This document shows, one piece after another, positions 42,829 to 52,072 of a stretch of 64,000 bases of DNA; within the stretch, counting starts at the first letter, position 1; the number at the start of each line of letters is the position of its first letter. The notes under the pieces were generated by a model. It was not told the DNA's origin. It saw only the letters and a program-made list of their open reading frames with translations, and ran no database searches. Location: contig NZ_CADIJL010000022.1 of assembly GCF_902859695.1 (NCBI RefSeq), positions 1 through 64,000 of the forward strand. Reading direction: 5' to 3'. This stretch comes from Achromobacter ruhlandii. GTDB lineage: Bacteria > Pseudomonadota > Gammaproteobacteria > Burkholderiales > Burkholderiaceae_B. The translations under genes were made by a program, and so were the position numbers.

Positions 42829-44211
42829 ATGCTTCGCTTGCCGCTCACCGCGCGGATCCCGCTCGCGGTCTCCCTGTTGTTCCTGGTCATCTCGGCCGCG
42901 CTGATCTCGCTGGCGCTGCACGGCCTGTCGCGCCAGTTCGACAGCCAGGTTTCCAATCTCGGCCAGGTCTACCTGGACGGACTGTCGGCCGCCATCCTGC
43001 CCGCGGTGCGCGCGAACGACGGCGCGCAGATGACCGAGGTGCTCAATCGCGCGCTCGACACGCACCTGGGGGTGGTGGACCGCACGCTGGCGGTGGTCAC
43101 CGCCGACCATCGACTGCTGGCGCATGTGGCGCGCTATCCCGAGGTCGAGCCGGTGCCGCTGGCGATCCTGCGCGAGCCCTCCGGCAGCCTGGTCAGCCTG
43201 CGCTCCGAGGGCGTCTGGACCTGGCGGCTGCTCGACAGCGAACAGCCACAACTGGGTACCCTGATCGCCAACCTGGACGTCAGCGAGTTCCTGCTGCAGC
43301 GGCGCGAACTGGCGCTCGAGCTGGGGTTGGTGGGGCTGGCCATCAGCCTGCTGGGGGCCATGCTGTGCTACGGCATGGCGCGCCGCCTGCAGCGTCCCAT
43401 CATCTCGCTGACCGAAGCGCTGCGCGCCGGGCGCGAAGACCGGCCGCGAGAGATGACGGTGCGCACCGGCGACCCGGAATTGCAGGAACTGCTTGCGGCC
43501 TACAATTGGATGGTGGCCAGCGTGCGTGAACGCGAGGCCTTCGAGCAACGCCATGCGCACATCGAACGCGAGGCCATGCTGGGCCGTATGTCGGCGGCGC
43601 TGGCGCACGAGGTGCGCAATCCGCTGGGCGGCCTGCGCACCGCGGTGCAGACCCTGCGGCAGTTCGGCGACCGCGCCGAGGTGCGGCAGGAATCGCTCGG
43701 CTTCATCGACCGTGGCGTCGAGGCACTGCAGGCGGTGGTCGATGCCAGCCTGCGCACCTTCCGGCCGGGCACGGCCCGGCTGCGCCGCGAGGACATCGAG
43801 GACATCCGCCTGATGGTCCGGTCGCAGGCGGCCAAGGGCGGCGTTCGGGTGTCTTTGACGTGCGCCGGGATGCATGACGATGCGCTGCCTTGGCCGGCCG
43901 GGCCGGTGCGCCAGGTGCTGCTGAACCTGGTGCTGAACGCGGTGCAGGCGTCGCCGCCCGGCGGGCATGTGCGCATCGCGGCCCGTGTGCGCCGGCGCGC
44001 GCTGGCGCTGCATGTGATGGACGACGGCGCCGGGTTGCCGCAGGATGCGCGCGCGGCCCTGGCCGGCGGTCCGCGCGGCGGCGACGGCATGGGGCTGGGC
44101 ATCGTCGCCGAATTGGTGCGGGCCTTGCACGGTCGCTTGCGCGTCCGCGGCCTGGACCCGGGAACGCGGATATCCGTCCGCATTCCCTTGCCGCCCGAGG
44201 GGAAACCGTAG
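42829..44211 (+). CDS. NtrB-like membrane sensor histidine kinase
   Basis: A 460-residue kinase with two membrane segments (about 11-30 and 165-185) enclosing a periplasmic sensor of about 135 residues. A HAMP linker (RRLQRPIISLTEALRAG) leads to the H-box ALAHEVRNPLGGL with the phosphorylated H260. The N-box LLNLVLNAVQA and G-box GMGLGIVAELV complete the catalytic domain. It is directly followed by its response regulator (one-base overlap TAGTG). As it faces tctBA, it probably senses an external carboxylate. ATG at 42829 chosen over an upstream TTG. Confidence 0.9.
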   Translation: MLRLPLTARIPLAVSLLFLVISAALISLALHGLSRQFDSQVSNLGQVYLDGLSAAILPAVRANDGAQMTEVLNRALDTHLGVVDRTLAVVTADHRLLAHVARYPEVEPVPLAILREPSGSLVSLRSEGVWTWRLLDSEQPQLGTLIANLDVSEFLLQRRELALELGLVGLAISLLGAMLCYGMARRLQRPIISLTEALRAGREDRPREMTVRTGDPELQELLAAYNWMVASVREREAFEQRHAHIEREAMLGRMSAALAHEVRNPLGGLRTAVQTLRQFGDRAEVRQESLGFIDRGVEALQAVVDASLRTFRPGTARLRREDIEDIRLMVRSQAAKGGVRVSLTCAGMHDDALPWPAGPVRQVLLNLVLNAVQASPPGGHVRIAARVRRRALALHVMDDGAGLPQDARAALAGGPRGGDGMGLGIVAELVRALHGRLRVRGLDPGTRISVRIPLPPEGKP

Positions 44212-45527
44212 TGAACGAGACACAGGTATTGTTGATCGAGGACGATCCGGTGCTGGGCGGCGCGCTGTTGCAGCGTTTGCGGCTGGAAGGGCTGTCGGCG
44301 CAATGGGTGCAGAGCTGCGCGCAGGCGGTGGAATGGTTTCGCCGCTCGCGCCAGCGGCCCGCCTTTGTGCTGGCCGATATCCGCTTGCCCGACGGGTCGG
44401 GCGAGGATCTCTACCGCCGGCTGATTCCCTATCTGGCGCAGGCGACCGTGGTGTTCGCCACCGCCTATGGCGAGATCGCCCAGGCGGTGCGGCTGGTGGC
44501 GGCGGGCGCCAATGACTATCTGACCAAGCCCTACGATACCGATGCGCTGGTGGCGCGGATGCGCGCGGTGATCGCCGCGCAACCGGCGGGCGCGGCGCGC
44601 GAGGTTCATGAAAACCCGTTCGCGCTGGACGAACCGGCCAGCCCGTTGGCGCACGACCTGGAACGGCTGGCCGCGAGCGATTTGCCGCTGCTGCTGGAAG
44701 GCGAGACCGGCACCGGCAAGGACCGGGCCGCGCGCTATGCGCACGCGCGCTCGCCGTTCGCGGCGGGGCCGTTCGTGGCCGTCAATTGCGCGTCGCTGCC
44801 GCCCGATCTTGCCGAGAGTCTGCTGTTCGGCCATGCCAAGGGCGCGTTCAGCGGCGCCAACACGGCGCGCGAGGGGCTGTTTTCACAGGCGCAGGCGGGC
44901 ACCTTGTATCTGGACGAGGTGGCCGAGCTGGCGCCCAAGACGCAGTCCGCGCTGCTGCGGGTGCTGGAGAACGGCGAATACCGGCCGTTGGGCCAGACCG
45001 ACAGCCTGCGGACCCGTTGCCGCGTCATGGCCAGCACTTGCAGCACGCTGGACACCGAGGTCGCCGAGGGCCGTTTGCGGCCGGATCTGTACTACCGGCT
45101 GGCGGTGGCCCGCCTGGCGCTGCCGCCGCTGCGCGAGCGGCCAACGGCCATTGCCGCGCTGGCCGTCCGCCTGCTCGCCGAGCAGGCCCCTCCGAACGGG
45201 GCGCGGCTGGCGGCCGACGCGCTGCGGGCGTTGGACGAGCATGATTGGCCTGGCAATATCCGCGAGATGCGCAACCGCATCGCGCGGGCGGTGGTGCTGG
45301 CCGATGGCCCCGAGTTGTCCGCCGGCGATCTGTTCCCCGAGCGCAAGCTCGGCGGCGCGCCGGACCTGGCGACCCGGCGCACCCATGCCGAACAGCGCGC
45401 GATCCAGCAGGCCATCGCCGAATCCGGCGGGCACCTGGGCAGCGCCGCCAAACGGCTTGGCATTTCGCGCACCACCTTGTGGAAGAAGCTGCGCGCGACC
45501 CGCGACGACGATCGCTCGCCTTCCTAG
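44211..45527 (+). CDS. NtrC family response regulator with AAA+ domain
   Basis: A 438-residue regulator started by GTG at 44211, whose G is the last base of the kinase stop codon. The receiver domain has acidic EDD (10-12), phosphorylated D56 (LADIRLPDG) and K107 (TKPYD). The AAA+ domain has GETGTGKD (164-171), GAFSGA at 211-216 in place of the sigma-54-contacting GAFTGA, Walker B GTLYLDEVAEL, and arginine-finger region LRPDLYYRLAV. A Fis-type helix-turn-helix ends it (LGSAAKRLGISRTTLWKKL). The Thr-to-Ser change may still permit sigma-54 contact. Confidence 0.9.
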   Translation: MNETQVLLIEDDPVLGGALLQRLRLEGLSAQWVQSCAQAVEWFRRSRQRPAFVLADIRLPDGSGEDLYRRLIPYLAQATVVFATAYGEIAQAVRLVAAGANDYLTKPYDTDALVARMRAVIAAQPAGAAREVHENPFALDEPASPLAHDLERLAASDLPLLLEGETGTGKDRAARYAHARSPFAAGPFVAVNCASLPPDLAESLLFGHAKGAFSGANTAREGLFSQAQAGTLYLDEVAELAPKTQSALLRVLENGEYRPLGQTDSLRTRCRVMASTCSTLDTEVAEGRLRPDLYYRLAVARLALPPLRERPTAIAALAVRLLAEQAPPNGARLAADALRALDEHDWPGNIREMRNRIARAVVLADGPELSAGDLFPERKLGGAPDLATRRTHAEQRAIQQAIAESGGHLGSAAKRLGISRTTLWKKLRATRDDDRSPS

Positions 45528-45579
45528 GCGGCCGTGTCCGCGCGGCCCGCGCGCGATGCGGGGTCGAGCGGGGCGCGGG

Positions 45580-46086
45580 TCAGCCGGCGGCGGCTGGCCG
45601 GTGCCGCAGGAAGCAATCGACGATGCCTTGCAGGGCGAATTCGGCGCTGGCCTGGCGGATGCGATTGCGGCTGCCGCTGAATTGCCGCGTGGCGGTGTAG
45701 ATGACAGGATGGGCATCGGCGCCGCCTTGCTTGAAGACCCAGGCGTAGCATTGGGTGCCGGGCGCGATGCGATCGTCGGTGGCATCGGTGACGCCCGTGT
45801 TGGCGACGGCGACGTTGGCCGGACTTTTGGCGGCAGCCCCCAGCGCCATGGCGCGCGCCACGGCCTCGCTGGTGAGATTGTGGCGCGCCAGGATCGATTG
45901 CGGCACGCCCAGGCAGCGCCGCTTGGCCGCCACTGAATACACCACGAAGGCGCAGTCGAGCAACTCGCCGGCGCCAGGAACGTCGGCCAGGGTGGCGGCG
46001 ACGAGGCCGGCGGTGCAGGACTCGGCCGTCACAAGGGTCAATTGATGTTCCTGCATGAATCGGGCCACGCGTTCGATGCTGTTCAT
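45580..46086 (-). CDS. pncC: CinA C-terminal domain family, nicotinamide-nucleotide amidohydrolase
   Basis: A 168-residue stand-alone CinA-C/PncC protein. TLVTAESCTAGLVAATLADV gives the catalytic serine region, and VVYSVAAKRRCLGVP, NTGVTDATDD and GTQCYAWVF follow the family pattern. It deamidates NMN to nicotinic acid mononucleotide in NAD recycling. In bacteria with NAD-dependent ligases this clears the NMN by-product. It is convergent with the NtrC-like gene and divergent from ku. Confidence 0.88.
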   Translation of the reverse strand: MNSIERVARFMQEHQLTLVTAESCTAGLVAATLADVPGAGELLDCAFVVYSVAAKRRCLGVPQSILARHNLTSEAVARAMALGAAAKSPANVAVANTGVTDATDDRIAPGTQCYAWVFKQGGADAHPVIYTATRQFSGSRNRIRQASAEFALQGIVDCFLRHRPAAAG

Positions 46087-46293
46087 CCTGCGACTCCGCC
46101 GGGCAGTAGCGGGGCTGGCAGCAATCGCCGTGCCGGGCCGCCGATCGACCACCGTGACGCCAGGCACGGCAATTGCTGGCGGGCCGGATCATGCCGGCGT
46201 TGGCGCGCGCGCCAAGCGCTGCGACAATAGCGCCAGGCGGTCAATCCAACCACTGGACGGGGCGGCAGCGGCGCCCCGAAGGAGAGCGGCATC

Positions 46294-47322
46294 ATGGCGA
46301 CGCGAACCATCTGGAAAGGCGCGATCTCGTTCGGGCTGGTGCATATTCCCGTGGGCCTGCACACGGCCACCACCGAATCCGGCGTGGATTTCGACTGGCT
46401 CGACAAGCGCTCGATGGACCCGGTCGGCTACAAGCGCATCAACAAGCGCACCGGCAAGGAGATCGACAAGGACAACATCGTCAAGGGCGTGGAATACGAG
46501 GACGGCCAGTACGTCATCATCTCGCCCGAAGAGATCGCCGACGCCTACCCGCGCACCACCCAGACCATCGAGATCCAGCAGTTCGTCGAGGCCGGCGAGG
46601 TGCCGTTCGTCTATCTGGAGCGGCCCTACTACCTGGCGCCGATCGACAAGGGCCAGAAGGTCTACGCCTTGCTGCGCGATACGCTGGCCAGGACCGGCAA
46701 GATCGGCATTGCCCGGGTGGTGATCCAGACCAAACAGCACCTGGCGGCGCTGATCCCGGCGGGCGATGCGCTGGTGCTCAACCTGATGCGCTGGGGCGAC
46801 GAGGTCAAGGCCGCCGATGACCTGGACCTGCCCAAGTCCGGCGCCAAGGCCACGGCGCCCAGCGCCAGCGAACTGAAGATGGCGCGGATGCTGGTCGACG
46901 ACATGTCCGGCCATTGGGATCCGGAGCAGTACAAGGATGAGTTCAAGGCCGCCGTCATGGACCTGGTGGCGCGCAAGGTCAAGGCGGGCAAGACCGAGAC
47001 GGTGATCGAGCCGCGAGAGGAATCGCCGGCCTATGCCGATAACGTCATCGACCTGACCGAATTGCTGCAGCGCAGCCTGAAGGGGCGCGCGTCGGGCAAG
47101 GCGTCGGACGGGGCGGGGGCGCGGACGGCGGCGAAGAAGACTGCCAGGAAGGGGGCCGCCAAATCCGCCGCCAAATCCGCCACCAAATCCGCCACCAAAT
47201 CCGCCAACAAGGCGACTTCCAAGTCGACCCCGAAGACAACCACGAAGGCGGCCAGCGGCAAGGCGGCCGGCAAAGCGGCAGGCAAGGCCGGCGCCCCGGC
47301 CAAGACCCGCAAGGCGGCGTGA
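46294..47322 (+). CDS. ku: Ku, non-homologous end-joining DNA end-binding protein
   Basis: A 342-residue bacterial Ku. The ring-forming core begins RTIWKGAISFGLVHIPVGLH and includes YVIISPEEIADAYPRTTQTI and PFVYLERPYYLAPIDKGQKV. From about residue 255 a long lysine/alanine-rich tail follows, unstructured and basic, known in extended Ku proteins to aid DNA binding. The tail is encoded partly by a 12-bp tandem repeat. It starts after GAAGGAGAGCGGCATC and is followed 2 bp later by ligD, so the two repair genes are one operon. Confidence 0.96.
   Translation: MATRTIWKGAISFGLVHIPVGLHTATTESGVDFDWLDKRSMDPVGYKRINKRTGKEIDKDNIVKGVEYEDGQYVIISPEEIADAYPRTTQTIEIQQFVEAGEVPFVYLERPYYLAPIDKGQKVYALLRDTLARTGKIGIARVVIQTKQHLAALIPAGDALVLNLMRWGDEVKAADDLDLPKSGAKATAPSASELKMARMLVDDMSGHWDPEQYKDEFKAAVMDLVARKVKAGKTETVIEPREESPAYADNVIDLTELLQRSLKGRASGKASDGAGARTAAKKTARKGAAKSAAKSATKSATKSANKATSKSTPKTTTKAASGKAAGKAAGKAGAPAKTRKAA
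47155..47202 (+). repeat. Four-copy 12-bp tandem repeat in the ku tail
   Basis: The unit GCCGCCAAATCC occurs at 47155-47166 and 47167-47178, then as GCCACCAAATCC at 47179-47190 and 47191-47202. It encodes Ala-Ala/Thr-Lys-Ser steps. Being a multiple of three, copy-number change would alter tail length without frameshift. Confidence 0.85.
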
Positions 47323-47324
47323 CC

Positions 47325-49985
47325 ATGGCCGATACCCTGGCGAAGTACCGCGCCAAGCGCGACTTCAAGGTGACCTCGGAGCCGGCGGGCGGCGGCGAGG
47401 CCAACGAGGCCGCGCGCGCCTTCGTGATCCAGAAGCACTGGGCCAGCCACCTGCACTACGACTTCCGGCTGGAACTGGACGGGGCCATGAAGAGCTGGGC
47501 CGTGCCCAAGGGACCCAGCTACGACCCGTCGGTCAAGCGCATGGCGGTGCAGGTCGAAGACCATCCCATCGCCTACAACCGCTTCGAGGGCGAGATTCCG
47601 AAAGGCCAGTACGGCGCCGGCAAGGTCATCATCTGGGATCGCGGCACCTGGTCGCCGGTGGGCGATCCGGCCGAGGGCTACGAGCGCGGCCACCTCAAGT
47701 TCGACCTGCATGGCGTCAAGCTGCGCGGGCGCTGGGCGCTGATCCGCATGAAGGGGCGGGGCTCCGAGAAGCAGCCGCCCTGGCTGCTGGTGAAGGACCG
47801 CGACGACTACGCCCGCGCCGAAAGCGAGTTCAGCGTGGTGGACGAACAGCCCGACAGCGTGGTGTCGCCAGCCGCTGGCGGGCGCCCCGTGCCCGCCGCC
47901 GCCCCATCCGCGATGGCGCCGCCCGACGATCCGCCGCCATCCGGCCAGCTGCCGGGCGAGCCGGCCGACCTGCCGCGGCAGCTCAAGCCACAGCTGGCCA
48001 CGCTGGCGGAAGGCGTGCCGTCCCAGGCGCGGGATGACTGGCTGTACGAGATGAAGTTCGACGGCTACCGGTTGCTGGCGCGGCTGGACCACGGCGAGGT
48101 GCGCCTGTACACGCGCAACGGCCACGACTGGGCGCCGAAGCTGCCGCACCTGGCGGCGGCGCTGCGGCGCATGCCGTTGGAAACCGCATGGCTCGACGGC
48201 GAGATCGTGATGCTGGCCGACAACGGCGCGCCCAGCTTTCAGGCCTTGCAGAACGCCTTCGACGGCGAGCGCACCAGCGGCATCCTGTTCTATGTGTTCG
48301 ACTTGCCTTACGTGACCGGCCGCGACCTGCGCGGCGAACCGCTGCGGGTGCGCCGCGCGGTGCTGGCGCGGGTGATGGAAGCCGCGGGGGGCGACCCCCT
48401 GCGTTTCAGCGACGCGTTCGACGCGGCCCCGGCCGACCTGGTGGCATCGGCCTGCAAGATGGGGCTGGAAGGCATCATCGCCAAGCGCCTGTCGTCGCCG
48501 TACGTATCGCGGCGCAGCGACAGCTGGATCAAGCTCAAGTGCGCGCGGCGGCAGGAGTTTGTCGTGGTCGGCTACACCGATCCCAAGGGGGCGCGGGTGG
48601 GGCTGGGCGCGCTGCTGCTGGCCTATCACGACGAGGCCGGCGAACTGATGTACGCCGGCAAGGTGGGCACCGGGTTCGACGACGCCGGACTGGCCGCGCT
48701 GCGGGACCGGTTGGCGGCGCTGGAAACACGCCGGGCCAGTGTCGACGCCCGTGGCATCGGTCGCGGCACGCACTGGGTGCGGCCCGAGCTGGTGGCGGAA
48801 GTGTCGTTCGGGGAATGGACGGAATCGGGCCACGTGCGCCATCCCGTGTTCCGTGGGCTGCGCACCGACAAGCCGGCGCGGGCGATTACCAGGGAGGTGG
48901 CGATGGACGCGGAGACGACGCGGGACGCCGGGGCGCGGCATGGCCGCGGCAACACCGCGGGCAAGGCGGCCCGCCAGCGCGGCGCGACAGCCGCGAAGAA
49001 TGCGACAGGCGCGGCGGCCGGCAAAGGGACCGGAACGGCGGCTGGCAAGACGGCCCGCAAGACCATGGCCGCCACATCGGCCCAGCGCGCAAGGACGGCC
49101 ACCGCCGCCGGCAAGCTGACCCATCCCGAACGCGTCATCGACCCGTCCACCGGCCTGACCAAGCTGGACCTGGCCCGCTACTACGGCCTGGTGGCGCCGC
49201 TGCTGCTGCGCCACCTGAAGGACCGGCCGGTGTCGTTCCTGCGCGCGCCGGCGGGCATCAAGGGCGAGTTCTTCTTCCAGAAGCACCTGGAGGCGCCGAT
49301 GCCAGGCGTGAAGGCATTGCCGCAGGCCCTGGATCCGGACCACCCGCCCTTGATGGAACTGCCGACGCCGCAGGCGATCATGTCGGCCGCGCAGATGAAC
49401 GTGGTGGAGTTCCATACCTGGAACGCGGTCAAGCGCGCCATCGGCAAGCCCGACCGCATGGTGTTCGACCTGGACCCGGGCGAGGGCGTTACCTGGGACG
49501 CGGTGCGGCGGGGCGCGCAATTGCTGCGCGTGCTGCTGACCGAGATCGGCCTGCGGGCCTGGCTCAAGACCAGCGGCGGCAAGGGCCTGCACGTGGTGGT
49601 GCCGCTGCGCCGGCAATACGACTGGGACACGGTCAAGGCGTTCTCGCAGGCCATCGTTCAGCATCTGGCGCGCACGCTGCCGCAGGTGTTCGTAGCCAAG
49701 AGCGGTCCGAAGAACCGGGTTGGCCGGATCTTCGCCGATTACCTGCGCAATGGCTTCGGCGCCACCACGGTGGCGGCCTGGTCGGCGCGCGCGCGGCCGG
49801 GGATGGGGGTGTCGGTGCCGCTGGCGTGGGAGGAACTGGACGAGGTCCGGGCCAGCGACCAGTGGACCATCGCCAACATCCATGAGCGCCTGGCTGTCGG
49901 CGACTCGCCGTGGGACGACTACGCCCCGCAGGCGCTTGGCGCGGCCATGAAGGCGTTGGACTTCAAGCCGGATTCGGGCGGGTAG
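47325..49985 (+). CDS. ligD: LigD, multifunctional NHEJ DNA ligase (phosphoesterase-ligase-polymerase order)
   Basis: An 886-residue protein with three parts. Residues about 1-165 are the 3'-phosphoesterase domain (HWASHLHYDFRLELDG with H42, D46, R48; EDHP with H80). About 200-520 is the ATP-dependent ligase, with K244 in EMKFDGYRLL and IKLKCARRQEFVVVGY as motif V onward. About 590-880 is the primase-like polymerase (FLRAPAGIKGEFFFQKH, catalytic D715 and D717 in VFDLDPGEG). An Ala/Lys/Thr-rich linker joins ligase and polymerase. This order matches the Pseudomonas type, not the mycobacterial one. It repairs double-strand breaks with Ku. Confidence 0.96.
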   Translation: MADTLAKYRAKRDFKVTSEPAGGGEANEAARAFVIQKHWASHLHYDFRLELDGAMKSWAVPKGPSYDPSVKRMAVQVEDHPIAYNRFEGEIPKGQYGAGKVIIWDRGTWSPVGDPAEGYERGHLKFDLHGVKLRGRWALIRMKGRGSEKQPPWLLVKDRDDYARAESEFSVVDEQPDSVVSPAAGGRPVPAAAPSAMAPPDDPPPSGQLPGEPADLPRQLKPQLATLAEGVPSQARDDWLYEMKFDGYRLLARLDHGEVRLYTRNGHDWAPKLPHLAAALRRMPLETAWLDGEIVMLADNGAPSFQALQNAFDGERTSGILFYVFDLPYVTGRDLRGEPLRVRRAVLARVMEAAGGDPLRFSDAFDAAPADLVASACKMGLEGIIAKRLSSPYVSRRSDSWIKLKCARRQEFVVVGYTDPKGARVGLGALLLAYHDEAGELMYAGKVGTGFDDAGLAALRDRLAALETRRASVDARGIGRGTHWVRPELVAEVSFGEWTESGHVRHPVFRGLRTDKPARAITREVAMDAETTRDAGARHGRGNTAGKAARQRGATAAKNATGAAAGKGTGTAAGKTARKTMAATSAQRARTATAAGKLTHPERVIDPSTGLTKLDLARYYGLVAPLLLRHLKDRPVSFLRAPAGIKGEFFFQKHLEAPMPGVKALPQALDPDHPPLMELPTPQAIMSAAQMNVVEFHTWNAVKRAIGKPDRMVFDLDPGEGVTWDAVRRGAQLLRVLLTEIGLRAWLKTSGGKGLHVVVPLRRQYDWDTVKAFSQAIVQHLARTLPQVFVAKSGPKNRVGRIFADYLRNGFGATTVAAWSARARPGMGVSVPLAWEELDEVRASDQWTIANIHERLAVGDSPWDDYAPQALGAAMKALDFKPDSGG

Positions 49986-49997
49986 GCGGCCTCGGCG

Positions 49998-50016
49998 CCC
50001 GGTCGCGTTGACCGGG
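49998..50016. terminator. Hairpin between convergent ligD and permease genes
   Basis: CCCGGTC (49998-50004) pairs with GACCGGG (50010-50016) around a 5-nt loop, in the 58-bp gap between two converging stop codons. Candidate bidirectional terminator. Confidence 0.55.
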
Positions 50017-50043
50017 GCCGGGCCTCGGGTACGGACTTGCCGC

Positions 50044-51456
50044 TTACTCGGCTCCCGCCGGCGCCAGTTCCGCCTCGCCCCGGGCGCGCGCGCCGATGCC
50101 GAACACCTGCGCCACGATGCCCATGGCGACGATGACGCCGGCCAGGATCGAGGTGTAGACCACCTCGTTGCGATAGGTGCCTTCGATCACCATGGTGACC
50201 AGGGCGGCGATGATGCAGACGATCACCGCATACGTCAGCCACGGGAACAGCCACATCCTGAATTCCAGCCGCACCCCGCGCGCCTGCAGGCGCTGTCGCA
50301 TGCGCAATTGCGAGAAGGCGATGGCCAGGTAGACGAACAGCGCGATGGTGCCGGTGGCCTGCATCAGCACGTCATAGACGTCCATTTTCGAGGTCGCCAT
50401 CATCCAGACGGCGGCGAAGGCGAACAGGCTGGAGATGATGACGCCGACATAGGGCGTGCCGGTCTTGCGCCCGGTGATCTGCATGACGCGGTGGGCGTCG
50501 CCGCGCCGGGCCAGCGAATAGAGCATGCGCGAGGCGGTGTACAGCGCCGAATTGAAGCAGCTGCACACCGAAGTGAGCACGATGAAGTTGACGATCAGCT
50601 GCGCATGCGGAATGCCGAGCGCGTCGAGCGCGACGTTGTAGGTACCCTGGGTCGGCTGTGTCAGCCCGGGCGCGTTGTACGGCACCAGGCAGACCACGAT
50701 GAAGATCGAGCCCACGTAGAACAGGCAGATGCGCCACACCACCGAGCGCGTGGTCTTGATGATTTCGCGGCCCGGGTCGGCCGATTCGGCGGCGGCCACG
50801 GTGACGATCTCGGCGCCGATGAAGGCGAACATCACGCCCAGCAGCGCCACCACCACGGCCTTCGGGCCGTTGGGCATGAAGCCCTGGCTGGTCAGGTGAT
50901 CCCAGCCGTTGGCGGCGCCCCACGGCCACAGGTGCGCCAGCGCCAGGCTGCCCATCACCAGGAACAGCACGATGGCCACCACCTTGATGAGCGCGAACCA
51001 GAATTCGAATTCGCCGTAGTTGCGCACGTTCAGGAAGTTGACGATCAGCAGCGACACCGTCACCAGCAGCGCATAGCCCCAGGCCGGCACCATCGGGAAC
51101 CAGCCGTGCAGGATCTGTCCGGCGACGTAGGCTTCCCAGCCCATCAGCAGGGCCCAGAAGTACCAGTAGAGCCAGCCGATGGTAAAGCCCGCCCAGCGCC
51201 CGATGGCGCGGTCGGCGTAGGTCGAGAACGAGCCGGTGTCCGGCTGCGCCACGGCCATCTCGCCCAGCATGCGCATGGCCAGGATGACCAGGATGCCGCC
51301 GCCGAGGTAGGCCAGGATGACGGCGGGGCCGGCCAGGGCGATCTGCTTGCCGGACCCCACGAACAGCGCCGCGCCGATCACGCCGGCGATGGACATCATC
51401 GTGAGATGGCGGGACTTGAGCCCGCCCTTCAGTTCGGTATTGGGGGTGTTTGCCAA
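50044..51456 (-). CDS. APC family amino-acid permease (GABA permease-like)
   Basis: A 470-residue transporter with twelve membrane segments. MANTPNTELKGGLKSRHLTM at the start and GVIGAALFVGSGKQIALAGP just after are typical of the AAT/GabP group; ADRAIGRWAGFTIGWLYWYF follows. I choose TTG at 51456 as start: it is preceded by GGAGAGGAGAAGACAG, a very strong ribosome binding site, and gives the canonical N-terminus. In-frame ATGs at 51489 and 51522 lack one. The substrate is probably a neutral or gamma-amino acid. Confidence 0.9.
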   Translation of the reverse strand: MANTPNTELKGGLKSRHLTMMSIAGVIGAALFVGSGKQIALAGPAVILAYLGGGILVILAMRMLGEMAVAQPDTGSFSTYADRAIGRWAGFTIGWLYWYFWALLMGWEAYVAGQILHGWFPMVPAWGYALLVTVSLLIVNFLNVRNYGEFEFWFALIKVVAIVLFLVMGSLALAHLWPWGAANGWDHLTSQGFMPNGPKAVVVALLGVMFAFIGAEIVTVAAAESADPGREIIKTTRSVVWRICLFYVGSIFIVVCLVPYNAPGLTQPTQGTYNVALDALGIPHAQLIVNFIVLTSVCSCFNSALYTASRMLYSLARRGDAHRVMQITGRKTGTPYVGVIISSLFAFAAVWMMATSKMDVYDVLMQATGTIALFVYLAIAFSQLRMRQRLQARGVRLEFRMWLFPWLTYAVIVCIIAALVTMVIEGTYRNEVVYTSILAGVIVAMGIVAQVFGIGARARGEAELAPAGAE

Positions 51457-51699
51457 CTGTCTTCTCCTCTCCGGATGCGCAAGGGCCATGGCATGTCCGC
51501 CATCGGAATGGAAAAGAGGCATGTCCCCTGCCGGTTTATCGCTTTTTGGTGGTGCCGCCATGAGCATACGCGCGACGGGGCGAGCGTTGGCGCCGGCGCC
51601 ACGCTCTGTTGCAAGTGCCAGGTTTTGTTGCCTGCCGCGCGGCCCGTCGGCGGAGAAATCGGACGTGTGGAGGCGGCGCGCCGCCTCCGCAGGGGCCGC

Positions 51700-51999
51700 T
51701 TATGCGTCGTCCGATGGTGTCTGGGAGGCGGGCGTCGCGTCGGGCCGGCCGCCGTTGCGGACGGCATCGGGCTGCGTATGCGCCAGGCCGGCTTCGCTCT
51801 CGTCCACGACCTCGTCGGGGGCGATGTCGCGGCCGGCGTCCTCGGAGGCCAGGGGATCGGCCGCGGGCCGCGCGCCGGTGCCTTGCGCGTCGCTGTCGGT
51901 CGATGGCGCGGACGCGGGCAGGTCGCTGGGGGAGTCCGAGGAGTCGCTGGGACCGGCGGGCGGCGAAGAGACGGGGTCGGGAATGCGCGAGGGGGACAT
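51700..51999 (-). CDS. Small disordered Ser/Pro/Asp-rich protein, function unknown
   Basis: A 99-residue acidic, low-complexity protein rich in Ser, Pro, Asp and Ala (SPSRIPDPVSSPPAGPSDSS at the start). No domain, signal or membrane segment is visible; it is probably unstructured. A good ribosome binding site CAGGAGCCATC precedes the ATG, the main support for calling it. The next upstream small gene begins with nearly the same leader (CCGGAGCCATC). It might be a stress-type small protein, but nothing in the sequence shows that. Confidence 0.5.
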   Translation of the reverse strand: MSPSRIPDPVSSPPAGPSDSSDSPSDLPASAPSTDSDAQGTGARPAADPLASEDAGRDIAPDEVVDESEAGLAHTQPDAVRNGGRPDATPASQTPSDDA

Positions 52000-52072
52000 G
52001 ATGGCTCCTGGTGGCGGGGGCCGCGATTGGCCAGGACCCGTCACCAGCAAGCGCCGCTCCCGGCCGGCGGCG

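Noticed and set aside
47031-49883. A 950-codon open frame antisense to ku-ligD
   Set aside because: Its translation is Arg/His/Gln/Gly-rich with no domain pattern and lies opposite two unmistakable genes. Long antisense frames are common in DNA of this GC content, as also opposite 1940-3871, 3757-6099 and 55002-57485.
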